64,000 nt of DNA, taken from assembly GCF_021134715.1 (NCBI RefSeq), contig NC_060025.1, forward strand, positions 1,364,001 through 1,428,000, read 5' to 3'. The notes beneath the pieces are model-generated. The model did no database searches, was not told the origin of the DNA, and was given only the letters and a program-made list of their open reading frames with translations. How positions within the stretch are numbered: position 1 is the first letter of the stretch; each line of letters begins with the position of its first letter. The DNA is from Daphnia pulex (taxonomy: Eukaryota > Arthropoda > Branchiopoda > Diplostraca > Daphniidae). Below, piece after piece: positions 25,841 to 39,200 of the stretch. Made by a program: the position numbers and the translations under genes.

Positions 25841-27050
25841 AGTGAGAGAAATTTGATTAAGACATCTCAATAATCTTTACCTCTTAATGGGACCTAGAAA
25901 ACTTACTCCCATTATCTAATTTTTGTTGTGCCTCCTTGTGTGAAAGAAATTCGATGGTGAGACTGAAAGCAACAGAGGTGAATGTTATCTTCTGTTCATT
26001 GCAAAGAAGGAATTGCAAGGAAGTGTTGCAACAACTTTTGGATTTTTCTAAAAATTTTCAATAAGAATATATGTTTGGTGGTCTATTAGATTATCTAAAT
26101 AGAGATTACCTATTTTGAACTTCTGATTAAGTGTGAACTCGTGAAGTGTGCTCCGAGATTGGCATGACATATTATCAATGTGGGAAGGGAAAAGGATTCC
26201 TCCAAGTCCTTGCGAAGTTTTACTGCAGGTTTCCATGTTGGTGTTGATTGACCTACAGAAAACACGAAAATCCAAATTTTGTTTTGTTTTTCAACTTATG
26301 CTCTGGACAATCACAGGATAATTTGTCAGTAATCTGTGACACTTAGACTGTCTGTAGTCGTGTAGACATTGACAGACAGTCACAGTAGCCTCCTAGTTGG
26401 AACAAAGCATATGGGTTTCAAATGTAAATTTCTCTGTTTAATACATTAAGCAGTTAACCCAACGTATTAATTTAAACCTAAGGGTGTGATGAATGAGGAA
26501 TTTTCAAATGAAATATGTTTTTTTTTCCAGTTTCTTGGCTAAACGCAAAGGTTTGTTTACTTTTTTGTTGATGCATTTGTCTGCTATTTTATTAGTTATG
26601 TCTATTGCCGCTATGGTTATTATATACCCGTTTGCTATTTCCATTTTTGCCCTCTCCCCCCTAAAAAATTTCTTTTGTCACCTAACCTTCACTTTTTTTG
26701 TCTTTTTTGTTTGTCTTTTTTGAGTTGGCGCCCACTCGGCTGTGGAAGGGGGCTTCCGGGCTTCTGTCTGCAGTCGTTGCTGGTTTTTCGTCGAGAGCGG
26801 TTGTTCTGCGTTATTCTGACTATAAGTTTTCTGCGCTGCTGGCCTTGTTTCTCTGCACAGACTGTGAGTGGGCCTAACTCATTTGAAATTACGTTTACAA
26901 TTACTTTACTCAACTTTTGCGTGTGTATTAAATTGATATTGCATTACCGATGTTAGCTATTCCGCTACCGCGTCCTTCGTTTAAACAAACCGCCATAGTT
27001 TTATAGGATTAGAAGTTTAATTTTTAACAAGTCTTTTCGTCATCGGCGGC
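25841..27050. other. Intergenic, no gene seen
   Basis: AT-rich sequence with short open frames only. The 26493-26723 plus frame is hydrophobic and T-rich, as expected from pyrimidine-rich DNA, and has no supporting features. Confidence 0.4.
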
Positions 27051-27054
27051 GGCG

Positions 27055-27185
27055 AAACCTGTTGGTTACACCAATGATTAACTGGCGGGACTGATGCGAG
27101 TCGTGCGAGGTTGGAACTGGGAATGGGAGTATGGGACACACAGGACGGTGGTGAAGGATTTGTCGGAACTGTTTGAGGTTGTGTT
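27055..27185 (+). pseudogene. Relic of the first exon of a mind bomb-like gene (relic 2)
   Basis: The segment from GGTTACACCAATGATTAACT to TGTCGGAACTG copies the intact gene's exon 1 (27690-27786). It carries a TAA where the intact copy has GAA, and small insertions in the TGGGAATGGGA block shift the frame. No following MIB exon is found before the intact gene starts at 27677. Confidence 0.8.
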
Positions 27186-27676
27186 GCAAATGGTGAAAAA
27201 ATGAACCGTCGAAAATATTCAATTGTTACAGATTGGGATGATGCAAAGCGTGAGGTCCAACTTGTCAAGGCGCGTTGTTAAAAGCTTTTCCGTATTACTC
27301 TAACTATTTACACTGTTGTTTGGTATATGTTCACATTCAACATGTCGCCTTTAATCTGTCTTCCAGAGAAGTTCTTCTTCATTTATTCTGATTAGTTTTT
27401 ATTTGCGCTGGCGTTGTGTCGCTGCTATGAACTGTACGTGATTGATTCTAACATGTGTTTGATGTACGTTTATATACGCTAACCATCGAACCTAACGTTT
27501 TCAGGATCTTTTACTGAAACTTTATCATTAATGTTCCATATTAATAAGTGTAGACTGTAGAGGGTTTCAATAACTTATTTTTAGTAAACATTGTTACTAT
27601 TAGGCCTACTATTAACTTTTTAGTCAATAATACAATAACGTCTACCTCTCTAGGTTATTGGCTCGATTCGATTAAA
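27186..27676. promoter_or_regulatory. Upstream region of the mind bomb-like gene
   Basis: About 490 bases with no gene. It should contain the promoter of the gene at 27677, but I see no clear TATA box or initiator. Confidence 0.3.
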
Positions 27677-30600
27677 ATGGGATCTATTGGTTACACCAAA
27701 GATGAACTGGTGGGACTGCGGGTCGTGCGAGGTCCCAACTGGGAATGGGACACACAGGACGGTGGTGAAGGATTCGTCGGGACTGTTGTTGAAAATATCC
27801 AAAATTCCGGGTAAATATGCACATCAATGAAACAAAAAACAAAAAGGATCTTTGGAATGGAATCTTTGTGATAGGAGGGTAAAGGTGCGTTGGGATTCAG
27901 GACAGGAGTTTATTTATCGCATCGGCGCCGAAGACGCTTACGATCTGCGCGTAAGTCCAGTCACCAATCTCACCATAAATTGACTTAATAATTATTATTT
28001 ATTTGTTCCGTTTTTCTGCACCTTTAGTGTATTAATCTCTTTTGTCTTCTAATTGTTTTACTTTTCCAGTTTAATATTTTCTTTTTGTATTTTTCTTTCA
28101 AGGTTTTGGACAGTTCAACCGTCGGGGTGAAACATCCTGGTGTCGAATGTCGAGGGTGTGGCCAGAAAGACATTGCCGGTTTGAGTTGGCAATGCTTCGA
28201 TTGTCCGATGCCAATCAATTTGTGCACTTTTTGCTTCACAAATAGAAAACGCGAACAAACTCACGTCATCTTCCAACGTTACGATCGACCATTATCTGAT
28301 CCGTAAGTGACGTAGTCATTTTTCTTGAATTGATTTGATTTGAATAATGTTAATCCTATTCAACCTTAAATTGTTACGAATTGCTTTTCTTATTTGATTC
28401 ACAGAATGGTTGTCCGTTTGCATCCTGACCAGCCAAGGATCCCATTAAAAGGAATTTTCCCTGGTGCATTAGTGAGAAGAGGTGCCGACTGGAAATACGG
28501 TGACGAGGTGAGTCTGCAATTCTTGTTAGTAAATAATACCATGAAACTAATTCAATCCCGAAATAAAATTTTCTCTCTTTCATTTCAGGATGGATGGAAA
28601 GATAAAGAGGCAAACCCACCAATCGGTAAAGTGGTGCCGACACCAACCGGCCGTGAGATGACGTCGGGCAAAATTTGGGTCCAGTGGCCGTGTGAATTGG
28701 ATAAATCCTACCCCTATCGTGTGGGTTTTAGTGGCAAAATGGATCTGAAAATGGCCAAGGCTGGTGTTGGCGGACAATATCAGCCGGACACTCTACCCGT
28801 TCTCAAGATCTCAAAGCCGAGGGTGAACGAGAAAACAAATGAAGTCGTCGCAGATCCTCCACTCGTCGTTGGAGACAGGGTCAAAGTTGTGGTTGGACTA
28901 GAGGACCTAAGGGAAATGTCGGTAGATTGCGGGATAGGCTGGAACGCTGGCAAAATGAAAAAGGTAAAGCACTTTGCTTTTGAATATGCGATGTGTGTCA
29001 ATCGGTGGAAGGGGCGCCTAATGTTTAATTCTATATTTCAGGTGGCTAATGAGATTTTGATAATTAAGGATATTGACAACAAAGAAAACACGGCGAAGGT
29101 GGTATTAGCAAATAAAAATAGCAAATTATATGATCCGAAGCGTTTTTCGCTTCCCGTAAAGGCAATTCGAAGATTAACTCCGTGGCTACCAGTTGGCGCC
29201 GTGGTGCAAGTCATTGATAAACCTTCAAATGGCATGGTCATGGTACAAGACGTGGTATGACACAGTTTTTATTTCTATCCAACTTTAATTTACATTACAT
29301 TTTCTTTGAAAAACAAATGAATAGATGGCGGGCGTTTTTGGACGCGTTAAGCGAGTAAATTTCGATGGGAAAACGGTGGATATGGAATTCTTTACATCCG
29401 GTGGTAATGTTATAAAAACAGTCGATGTCGATCAACTGGAAAACAAACTCGTTGATGTGTCGGTGGTCGAAAAAGTAGATTCTATTAGAAAATCAATTAG
29501 AAAAGAGTTGGCCAAGTTACTCTTGTCGGAGGTAGAGAAAGGGTCCATCCTCTCCGTTCAATTCCTGCTGAAGACTTATCCAGATATCATCAATTGTCAA
29601 AGTCGTTACAATGGAAGAAATTCGACTGCGCTCAGCGTCGCCTGCCAGAAGGGAAATGTGGAGATGGTCAAATTGTTGTTGACGCATAAGGCGTCGGTGG
29701 ACATCGCTGATGAAGAAGGTAAAGAGAAGGTTGAAAAAGGTTGCGAATATTGTGGCGAACCAGACGATGATAGTGACGATGATAGCGACGATGACGTTGA
29801 ATCCCACAAAAAAGGCATGCCCATTCACCACGCTGCTATCAGGTATGTTACGGAATTTTAATTAAAATCGGACTGCGATTGAGATTTTGTTATTGCATAA
29901 ATAGGCATTAGGCAGTATAAAAGATATACTTTTATTTTTCCCCTTTCTAATATTACAAAAATAGAAATCATCCGGAAGTATTGCGACTGTTGCTGGGAAA
30001 CGGGGCTTCATCTAACGAAATCAATGGGAAAGAAAGAACTCCGCTTCACTTGGCAGCCATGAAAGGATACGTTGAATGTGTTCGAGTATTGCTGGAAGAC
30101 GAGCGATGTGATCTAGCTATTAAAGTAATTATTAACTGCCATTACTTTTTGGTCCATCATCTATTTCGAGTCAAATTAACGATTTTCATTTATAGGATCG
30201 TTATGATGACACAGCCTTCGAATTGGCCGTTGAGTCTTCTGTTCAATCTGTGGAATTGTTCAATTTGTTCCGCGCCACCGGCAGGTTGATTATAATTGAA
30301 AAAGATCATTGGGGGAAAAATCTTCTTCACTTGGCCGCAGAATATAAAAATTTTGAGTAAGAAAAACCTTTTTATCGTATGTTGCTATCGTTCACTGTTT
30401 GAAATTTACTTTTCAAATTTTTAAAAATAATAATTCAGAGCAGCTAAGTTGTTATTGAGTTGTCCGGAAGGAAAGAAATTGGCGTGTGAGTGTGACTATT
30501 ATGATAAGACACCGCTATTCATAGCATGCGACGAAGGTCATAATCAGGTGAGTTTTCAGTTCTTTTATTTAGTTTTCAAACTCTTGCATTCGCTATGTTT

Positions 30601-31425
30601 ATCGCTAGATCGCCAAACTGTTAGTGTCTAACGTGGATAAAGACGAAAACGGGAAACCGTGGGGAATTGATACACCAAACTACCAAGGAAAGACACCGTT
30701 GATGAGAGTCGTGGAGAAGTTCAACTACGAATTGATTGAACACCTGATCGGGGCCGGTGCAAACCTCCATGCCACAGATAAAAAGGGCGATGCTCCATTT
30801 CATTACGCTGCGCGTTTGTACCGAGAAAAGAAACGGCCTCTCGAATGGCCAAATCAGGAAACTTCCCCTGAAATCTTCAAGGTAAATAATTGTTATCAGT
30901 TAATGCAATAGAAAATGAATTGATAACGGAAATGTATGTACATCTGTAATATACCACTACTCTTTTATTTCTTTAATAGCTGTATAATGAATTAAACACG
31001 AAGCATCCTGGTGAAAACCTGTCACCCCACGCTGCCGTCATCTGTTACCTCGTCGCAAAAGGAGGATGTCCTCAAAATATTACCTTTCCAGAATTTAAAA
31101 AACTCGTTGGCGACGACTTTTTGCACGGCGACGAAATTATTAATTTTTTTCCCGATCAACTTAATTCGATGTCGCAAAACGTCGGCAATCAATTGCAATA
31201 TTCTCAACCTGCTGGATGGAGTGAAAGAAATGGTGAGCAGCAAAAAGAGCAATGTATTACTAAAATCAAAAACAAAAATGTAATATATTTATTTTCCTGA
31301 AAAAATTTACGTTCAAAGTCCGAAATGCTCACGAAGAGCATTTGCCCAGCAAGAGAGGAAGACAATCGACTGTCACAGAATCGGATGTTCCATCAACAAG
31401 CAACAAGAGGAAAAAGAAGACGTAA
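27677..31425 (+). CDS. Mind bomb-like protein without RING finger
   Basis: Thirteen exons join in phase to 893 aa: 27677-27810, 27875-27950, 28103-28302, 28405-28507, 28589-28963, 29042-29254, 29325-29842, 29965-30124, 30196-30356, 30439-30547, 30609-30881, 30980-31232, 31319-31425. Domains: MIB/HERC2 (residues ~5-70; [18 protein letters not shown]), ZZ zinc finger (~83-125; CRGC, CFDC, CTFCF), a second MIB/HERC2 (~150-215; [12 protein letters not shown]), mind bomb SH3-like repeats (~225-440), and ankyrin repeats (~465-790; [19 protein letters not shown]). Mind bomb proteins are E3 ligases that ubiquitinate Notch ligands through C-terminal RING fingers. Here the C-terminus is a short basic tail (SNKRKKKT) with no RING cysteines. 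It may bind targets without ligase activity, or act with a partner; this is inference. An Asp-rich run ([11 protein letters not shown]) interrupts the ankyrin region. Three decayed relatives flank it. Confidence 0.88.
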
Positions 31426-31790
31426 TGCAGAAAATGACAGTTGACCTTCTAATTAAAAATCTTAATGTTTAATTATGTGGCCTAATTATACACATAAAAC
31501 TTTTTCCCTCATATTGGTTTTTCTGTATTCTCCCAAAGAGTCCCTTACAATTCTATTAAGTAGATTTGGTAGTGAGAAGTTCACTAGACTTATTTTCATC
31601 TTGTTCATTGAAGAGATTGCATAAATATTTCTAGAAGAACTCGATCTTTTATACGTATCGATTTCATGTAGATTACTATACTCGCCACGTTTTGCGCTTC
31701 GGGGGAATTATTAGACGGGAGGAGGAGTCACAAAAAATCAGACAACGACGCATGAAGATGAAATCCGGTCAGTGTGGTAAAATGGACAGG
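31426..31790. other. 3' flank of the mind bomb-like gene
   Basis: Probable 3' UTR and spacer. No open frame of note is seen before relic 3 begins near 31795. Confidence 0.4.
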
Positions 31791-31794
31791 TAAT

Positions 31795-32450
31795 TTAATT
31801 TAGAGCGACAAAGTTGTTATTGAGTTTTCCGGAGGGAATGAAATTGGCGGGGGAGTTTGAAGAGTGTGGTAGCCAGACGCCGCTAAATGAGGCCTGCTGC
31901 TATGGACATAGTCAGGTGAGTTGTTCTCGTTAAGTTTTATTCAGTTTCAAGTTCTTTTTGAATAAATATTGATTGATGATGTGCATTCAAATTTGTATCG
32001 TTAGATCGCCAAGCTAATGGTGTCTTACTTGGATAAAATCGTAGACGGTAAACTTCCTTGGGGAATTGATACACCAAACTACCAAGGAAAGACACCGTTG
32101 ATGATTGTCTTGGAGTTGTTTAACTATGAATTGATTGAACACCTGATCGGAGCCGGTGCAAACCTCTAAGCCATAGATAAAAAGGGTGATACTTATTCAT
32201 TTCATTATGCTGCGCGTTTGTACCGAGAAAAGGTAACGACTTTTAAAGGAACAAAAAGGGGAGAAACGAATTTTATTAGTTGGCCAAATCAAGAAATTGC
32301 CCCTGCAATCTTCAAGGTAAATATTATTTGCATAAGAAATACGAATTGATCTGAGAAAAAATATCTGATGTTCTCTTTCAATTATTGCTCTTTTATATCT
32401 TTAGATTTACAATGAATTGAAAACGAAACATCCTGAAGAGAATTGTTATG
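31795..32450 (+). pseudogene. Partial duplicate of the mind bomb-like gene (relic 3)
   Basis: It duplicates exons 10 to 12 of the intact gene. The exon 10 match (31801-31915) is still open (KLLLSFPEG...PLNEACCYGHSQ). The exon 11 match (32005-32315) keeps [14 protein letters not shown] and [15 protein letters not shown], but then reaches TAA where the intact copy has CAT. It also has an insertion splitting the YREK block and only the first ~45 bases of exon 12. Splice sites at both ends are retained, so it is a recent duplicate. Confidence 0.82.
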
Positions 32451-33212
32451 ATAATGTTTTTAAGTTTTATTAATCAAATTTTTATGGTTTCAAGGATTAT
32501 AAACGAGGAGGTTCTGAAGTTGCGGAAAATCCCCCTTGGTCATTGCGTGCCGTGAACGACAATCAAATAAAATGTCAATGTAGTTCGTCATTTCTTCTGC
32601 ATGCAACGCTAGCCTGTCAACAACCTGTCAATTCCGAAAAATGTGAACGTCGGTATTCTTTAATCGTTTATACTCAAATGTCAAATGTAATGATTTACTT
32701 GTTAAGCCACTTGGTTATTCCTCGGCCAATAGTTTTTCCCGTTAAACGGGAAAAAATGCAAATAAGAAATTCTTATTAATAAAATGATAAGAATGATAAG
32801 AAATTTATAATAAATAAGAAATTCTTATTATTTGAATTTTTTAATAGCTGTTAAAATTAATCCTTATTTTACCTTTTTTGCTGTGAATCTGTGATGCCGA
32901 GTTATTATTACAATTTTAAAAAACATTTTTTTATTTTTTTAAATATTCAAAAACAAGTGCGAAGTAGCAGAACAGTCATTTTGGGCATTAGGGCAGCCAC
33001 ATTTTTCAATCTCCCAAGAAGTTCATCTTTTTGCCATTGGCGATTTGGCGCCTTGTGAAAATCAGTACACAAAACGTGGGGAAACGCAAGTTAAACCGGC
33101 ATATTCGTCGGCATTTTAATAAGGAAATTCTAGGAGCACTCTCTTGTTTTCAAAACTATAATCGTAACTAGTTTGAATGCAATCGAAAGGCTTTAAAAAC
33201 TAATTCGTGAAT
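32451..33212. other. Intergenic and 5' region of ELYS
   Basis: Contains two copies of the palindromic word AATAAGAAATTCTTATT, at about 32761 and 32814, and otherwise AT-rich sequence. The ELYS promoter must lie in the last few hundred bases; no TATA box was identified. Confidence 0.4.
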
Positions 33213-36200
33213 ATGGAGTGGATTGAGCCCGTCGATGTGAAGTCTGCTGTGAAATTCTCGTCTTCACTGGTGAACTCGGCAGATGAAGAATGTCGAAATA
33301 TTATTCATGGATCTATTACTGGTAAGGATAATGTCTTCTAACAGACGTAACCCAAAAACTATTATTCTTATTTCTGTTTTCAGAGTCCAACTTGGCGTGG
33401 TTTGCCTGTGGAGACAGGCTCGATGTTGTGTCAACAACACACAGCGGAGTGCAGAGTAGACATTTCCAATGTCCACTAGGGCGAGAATTTGAAATCACTT
33501 GTGTAGCATCAATTCCAAATGAAAATCTTGCCCTTGTCGGTTTGAGTTCCAGTACTGGCTCTGGTGCTGTAGCTCTTTACAATTATGTCACGTCAATGAT
33601 TTTAAATTCTTGGAGTGTTGCTCATAAGGTATAGTTTAAGTTAAGAATTAATTCAAATTCTTTTATAAATCCTCTTTTTTTAAATTTACAGGTCACTTGC
33701 ATTTGTAGCATGGAAATTCCAAATGCGAGTTACAAGCAATTTTTGAAATCTGACTGCTTTCTATTTGCACTGGGCACAGAAGAGGGTCATGTTATGTTAC
33801 TGGCCATTGATCAACATTTCAAGTTTTGTGCTGGCACCCATCTACTAGATTTGAATTTTGTTCACTATGTCACACCAGATGACATTTTACAAAAACGAGT
33901 ATTTTTCAAACCTCCAGTGGTTTTGGCCATTCCTCTTAATGACTCCATGTACAGGTAAATTCACCAAAAAAATATTTACTATAATATATTTTTCAAATTT
34001 TTTTTATCATTTTAGGGCTGGTAAATTTGTTCTAGAGTCTATGCATGAATCTAAGGCAGTGCTGAGTGTACGACAAGAAGAAATTAGTGCAACAGTGGTT
34101 AAATACATACCACAGAATCAAACCCTATGTGTTGGTTATAATACTCAAGGAGCTTTTCAAATGTTTAGCCTAAAGTCATTGGAATTAGATTTTAGTGGCT
34201 TTGCTCAAGGTAGATGTAATATGAAATTCTTTTCAAGAATACAAATTATCTCATGATTCAATTTCTAGGTTGTAATGGCGAGCAACTAGGGAGAATTCTG
34301 GATTTCGTGTTTTTGGAGCCCGAAGATGACCCACGACATTTTTGCTACCTGACTGTCGTAGCGCAGAATTCTTGCGAGGCTTATGCTGCCCCTTACGCCC
34401 TGCTTTACTCGTTGTCGTACGTAATCAAAGAGGTAGTCTCTGAGGGACGTATTTTATATGAAGATCTGCAGTACATAACGCTAAGATGGGATCTTAACTT
34501 TGGACCCTTGATCGTAAGTCAACAAATGTAATCAATCATTGAATCCATAATCATTTTTTCTTTGATTGTTGCAGCTTCCCGAGGATTCCGATGAAGAGAA
34601 TGTCGAATTATTGACATGCAAAAGTCTTGCCTCGTCAAGTAGCCATGGCAATCCGAGAGCGACCACTGGTCATGGCCTTTGTTATTTCGCCATGACCTGG
34701 AAAAGCGGAGTGAACTTGGCCATCTTTGACCTGAACCAATGGTACCAGGCCCAGATGCCTCCTCGATGGATCTTTGACGATTCGTCTCGAATGTGTCCTT
34801 TTATGGGATTCTACCAGGCCCAAACATCCGCGAGCGCTCGTTCGGTCCGACAAGTGTGGATTCAACCGTCCACGCTGTCCATCTTTCATCGGTCATCCAC
34901 CACACCCACCGAAGGATTCTTTTACCCATCGGCCCTGAGTTTCCGTGCCGTTGTCGTCTGTCCCCAAGAGTCGGAAATTGTTTTGTTCTTGGGCATCCAG
35001 TCGTTCCTTCTCCAAAAGTTATCACAAGCAGGTGCTCAAGTTCTAAATCACCCTCACCGCTTCTACGTTCAGGTATACAACTTTGAATTTTAAATTTCTG
35101 TCGTAAGTTTCTAACATGATTTTGTTTTACTTTTAGGCGATGAAGGCCGGTCTGACACCTACTGAGACCGTCGCGCCCCACACAACCCAAATGACGGAAG
35201 CTTTATTGAACATTGGTCTAGAGAACAACTCGAGATCTTTCTTGGTTTCCTGCATCAAGGACGAAGGAGCCAATTTGAACTTTGTGGAGAAATGGGCATG
35301 GCAGCAGGTGGTCAACTTGAAATCGCTGCGAGAAAACCTTTGCCACATCCTTTTCGACCATTCGACCCAAGATATTGAGCGACAGATGCACACTCAACTC
35401 TATCACGTGACGCATCAGTTCAACAATTTGGCAGTCCTCTACGACGTGATGGACAAGCGCATCCGGGCCTTGAATTCCGGTGTCAATGACAAACTCCGCG
35501 ACAAATCACGAGCTATTTACCTACTAAGTTTGCATTTGGAGACTGTCCTCTGGTTCCTTCATGGTGGACTCTTGCCGGAAGTGGACGAGGATAGCGTTGA
35601 AGACGAGGAGTGCACCAACTCTCTGCCTTACCCACGCCGCAAACTTGAGCATTTCTACCGGAGCAGAAAGATGGAAATTGAAAGTCTCAGCTCTTCTGTC
35701 AAAGCAGCCGAAGTGTTGCTGATTGAACAACTGGTCCCTTCATCCGTCGTTTCATTGTGGGCGGAAGAAAGAGGAACGGTCAATCCACAAGAAATTCAAA
35801 CTTATCCTCCTCCATCACTGTACGCGCTGCTTTCGGCTTATTTGCGACCGGATGTGGATGACGTAACGAAACATCGACTTGTGCAGTACGTGTTTATGGA
35901 TCTGACGTGGATTTACGGTCCCCGTACCAATTTCGGTAACATTTTGCAGCACCTGGTGACGTTCCCGTCGACCTACTCGCTGAAGCCCAGCATGATCAAG
36001 GTGACGCAAGCTTTTTGGCATTTGGATCACCAGAACTTCGACGACGCTCTCAGCATGTTGCTGGATCCTTTGGTACACACGATGGACATCACCAATGCGC
36101 AGCAGAGGGCCATCCTTCGTTCGTTTCTCTACCAGGATAAGCGTCGTCACGCTCTCAAATACGCCACTCTGCGCCAGCCAGTCTGTCCTGAATTAGAAGA

Positions 36201-39200
36201 CATTCAACTCCACCTAACGATCCTCATCGCCAACGGATTGATCAGCGACGCCCTTAGTTACATCAGACGCAACAGGAACCAGCGCAACAGCGTCGAACTG
36301 ATGCAGCACCTCCTCAACGGATGCCAGGAGATGCGAAAGATCAGCGTCCTCCTGACATTGCCTTTGTCCGATGAAGAAGAGGATCACGTTACGAATTTCT
36401 TGAAACAGAGCAGGAATATCGACCTCCAGGAAGCTCTGCTCCTCTTTTACATCCAACGGTGCAAGTACCCCGACGCCATCGCTTACAGCCAACGTTTGAA
36501 CCAAATGTGGCCGGCCCGCGACGCCATTTCCAGGGAGCGTTTCAATCGCCGTGAAATGCTGATGCAGACGTTGATCGGCGCCTTACCTCCCATCACCTGC
36601 AAATTAGCCGCTATCGCAAATTCACGACCCACATCTTCATCGACTTCTTCCGGAGGTTCGAAATTCCCGCGACCGCTTTCCGTCGCCGTTTTACCGGCCA
36701 CTTCTAAAATTCAGTCGACTGGGTCAAATTTCTTCCGCACGGTGATTGAGCAGTCCCGAGCCACTTGGCTCATTGAACAGAAACTTCACCAAGAGGTTCA
36801 GACTCCGTTGAGACCCAGGAAACGCAAATTTGACATGCCAGAGGCCGGATCGTATCCGGATGAGACCCAACTGGAAACGACTCCTTTCTTGTGCAACATT
36901 GTCCAACCCGCACAGCGCAACATCACCCTGGGCATGTCGCTATGTTTCCCGTCTCCTAAAGCCAACGCAGACTCTTCCTCGATGGATATTACTTCCGTTG
37001 CCCAACTGGATGCGGATATCAGTCATCCGAAACAAGGAAAACGACCACGATTCTCTCTGTTTCCCAAAGCCATTGCAGCTGTCAAAACAGATGCTGAAGT
37101 TGTGTCTGTTCTTCAAACTCCGCCCATCCGCCGATCTAGGGCGTTCCATTCTTCAGTGTCCGAAGTAGATGGCAACAATAGCAGTCGACCTTCGTCCATT
37201 TTGAAAGATAAGATGCGTCGCTTCATGAACTTTTCAGCGTTCGACGCCGGCGGCCGCCCCATCAGCGATGCCGATCCGTCGGAATCAGAGACGGAAATGG
37301 AGATTTCGACAGCGTCGGCCAAACATCTTCGTTTCTCTCTACCGCAATCACAAGTTATCGCCTCTCCCCCGTTGGCATTAGACATGTCTGAAATCCCCTC
37401 TGCGCCGGAAGCAGTGGAGGATGACATGGAAGTGGTGATGGAAGAAGATGTCCAAGCAGAAGTGACACATTCCAATCTACAGACGGAAGAGTCTCAATTC
37501 CTCAGTTTCGAAGAAGACAGCGAACCTCTTCCTCCTCAACCTTCTCTTCCGGAAGTTGCTCAAGCGGAAGTGCCTGAGGAAATCGTCCATCCACAAGAAG
37601 AGATCCTTGCTCCAGTAGCCCTGGAAGAGGAAGATGTTGTCGATGATGTTGTCGATGATGTAAACGATGTCGATTATGTCGATGATGGTGAACATTCTGA
37701 TGTTGGTATGGAACTGACGAACTTAGAGGCTACATCCATCCAACCTGCTCAACTCTTTACTATTCTCGAGTCTCACACTGTCGTGATGGACGATGACTTC
37801 GAGAGGGTAGAAGCAACGACGTTGACGACTTTGGACCCCATCACCGTCGCCGAGAAAGAACCTGCGTCATCTCTTCCGATTCCCTCACTGCAATCGAGAC
37901 CTCAGCAACAGGAATCGAGTGGATCGTCTAATAGTGATGAAAGCGAAATTGTCTGCCTGGATTCCAGCAGTGACGAGGAAGCAGCTGGTGCTGAAGCGAC
38001 TGGCCAAGTAGAAGGTGAAGACTTAGACGAAGAAGAGGAAGAAGATTCTGAAGAAATTGAGGAAGAGGAACAAGAAGAAGAAGAGGAGGAGGATGAAGGA
38101 GTCGAAGGTGCTGAAAGAGAAGTAGGAGAAGTTCAAGATGACGAAGAAGTCGAACAAGTTCAAGATGACGAAGAAGTCGAAGAGGAAGAAGTTAAAGATG
38201 ACGAGGAAGTCGAAGAAGAAGAAGAGAGAGACCAGGAGGATGAACCTATTGCAATTGCCGAAAGGTCAATTGAAGAAGTCGACGTACAATCTGACAGCGA
38301 TGAACAAGAAGTCTGTGAGGATGTTCCTAACGTTCCCGAAACTCGTACGGAATTTATCTCTGAACCAGAAGACGAAGAATCGAATACCGTACCCGATGCC
38401 CCTGAAGAAGATCATCAGCCCGAACGGGAAGCGACTGAAGCTGATCTTAAAGAAGATGACTTGCAAGAAGAATCTTTTGTCCCATCCATCGACTCTAATG
38501 AAGAGGACGACGTTTCCGAATACTCTCACAGTATGGAAGGATCTGACGAAGAACAAGAGCCTCAGGTCAAAAACGAAACACTCGATGATTCATCTTCCTC
38601 ATCTGAAGCAACTGGGAGAAGCCTAAAATATTCATCGGCCGGGCAGACTACCATGTCTAACACCACTTACAAGAAGCGATTCACAATGTCTTCGTCTTCG
38701 TCTTCTTCATCCGAAGAGGAGGAGGAAGAAGAAGAAAAACCAACCATTGAATCTGACGAGGAGCTCCGCCAGCAAGAAATGGCTGCCCTTCGTAAACCTG
38801 TCGTCAGCGGCTACAGTCAAGTTGAACCGGACTTGGAATGTATTATCGATGAGGAAGAAGAGGCTGCAACTCCTGTCGACCAAGAACCAGTCAAAATGGA
38901 AGAGGAAGAAGAGGAGGAGGAAACTCAACAAGATCCAGCGCAAATCAGTGGCTACAGCCAAGTCGAACCTGATTTGGAAGACATTGAAGTCATTGAAGAT
39001 GAAGAAGAACAGCCAGAAGCCGCTACTGTTGAACAACCGACTGCAGAACTCAGCGCAGATCTAGTCGATTCACCGCAAAGTCCCGTATCTGAAGGAGCTG
39101 CTGCGACTTCTTCGTCGGAAGACGATGATAGTTGCGTGGAAGTTGACTCGGATGACGAGAAGAATGAAGAAGAACAAGAAGATGAGGAAGAGGAAAATTT

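Noticed and set aside
32740-32835. AATAAGAAATTCTTATT palindromes as a transposon end
   Set aside because: Two copies in simple A/T-rich sequence, with no target duplication or internal element.
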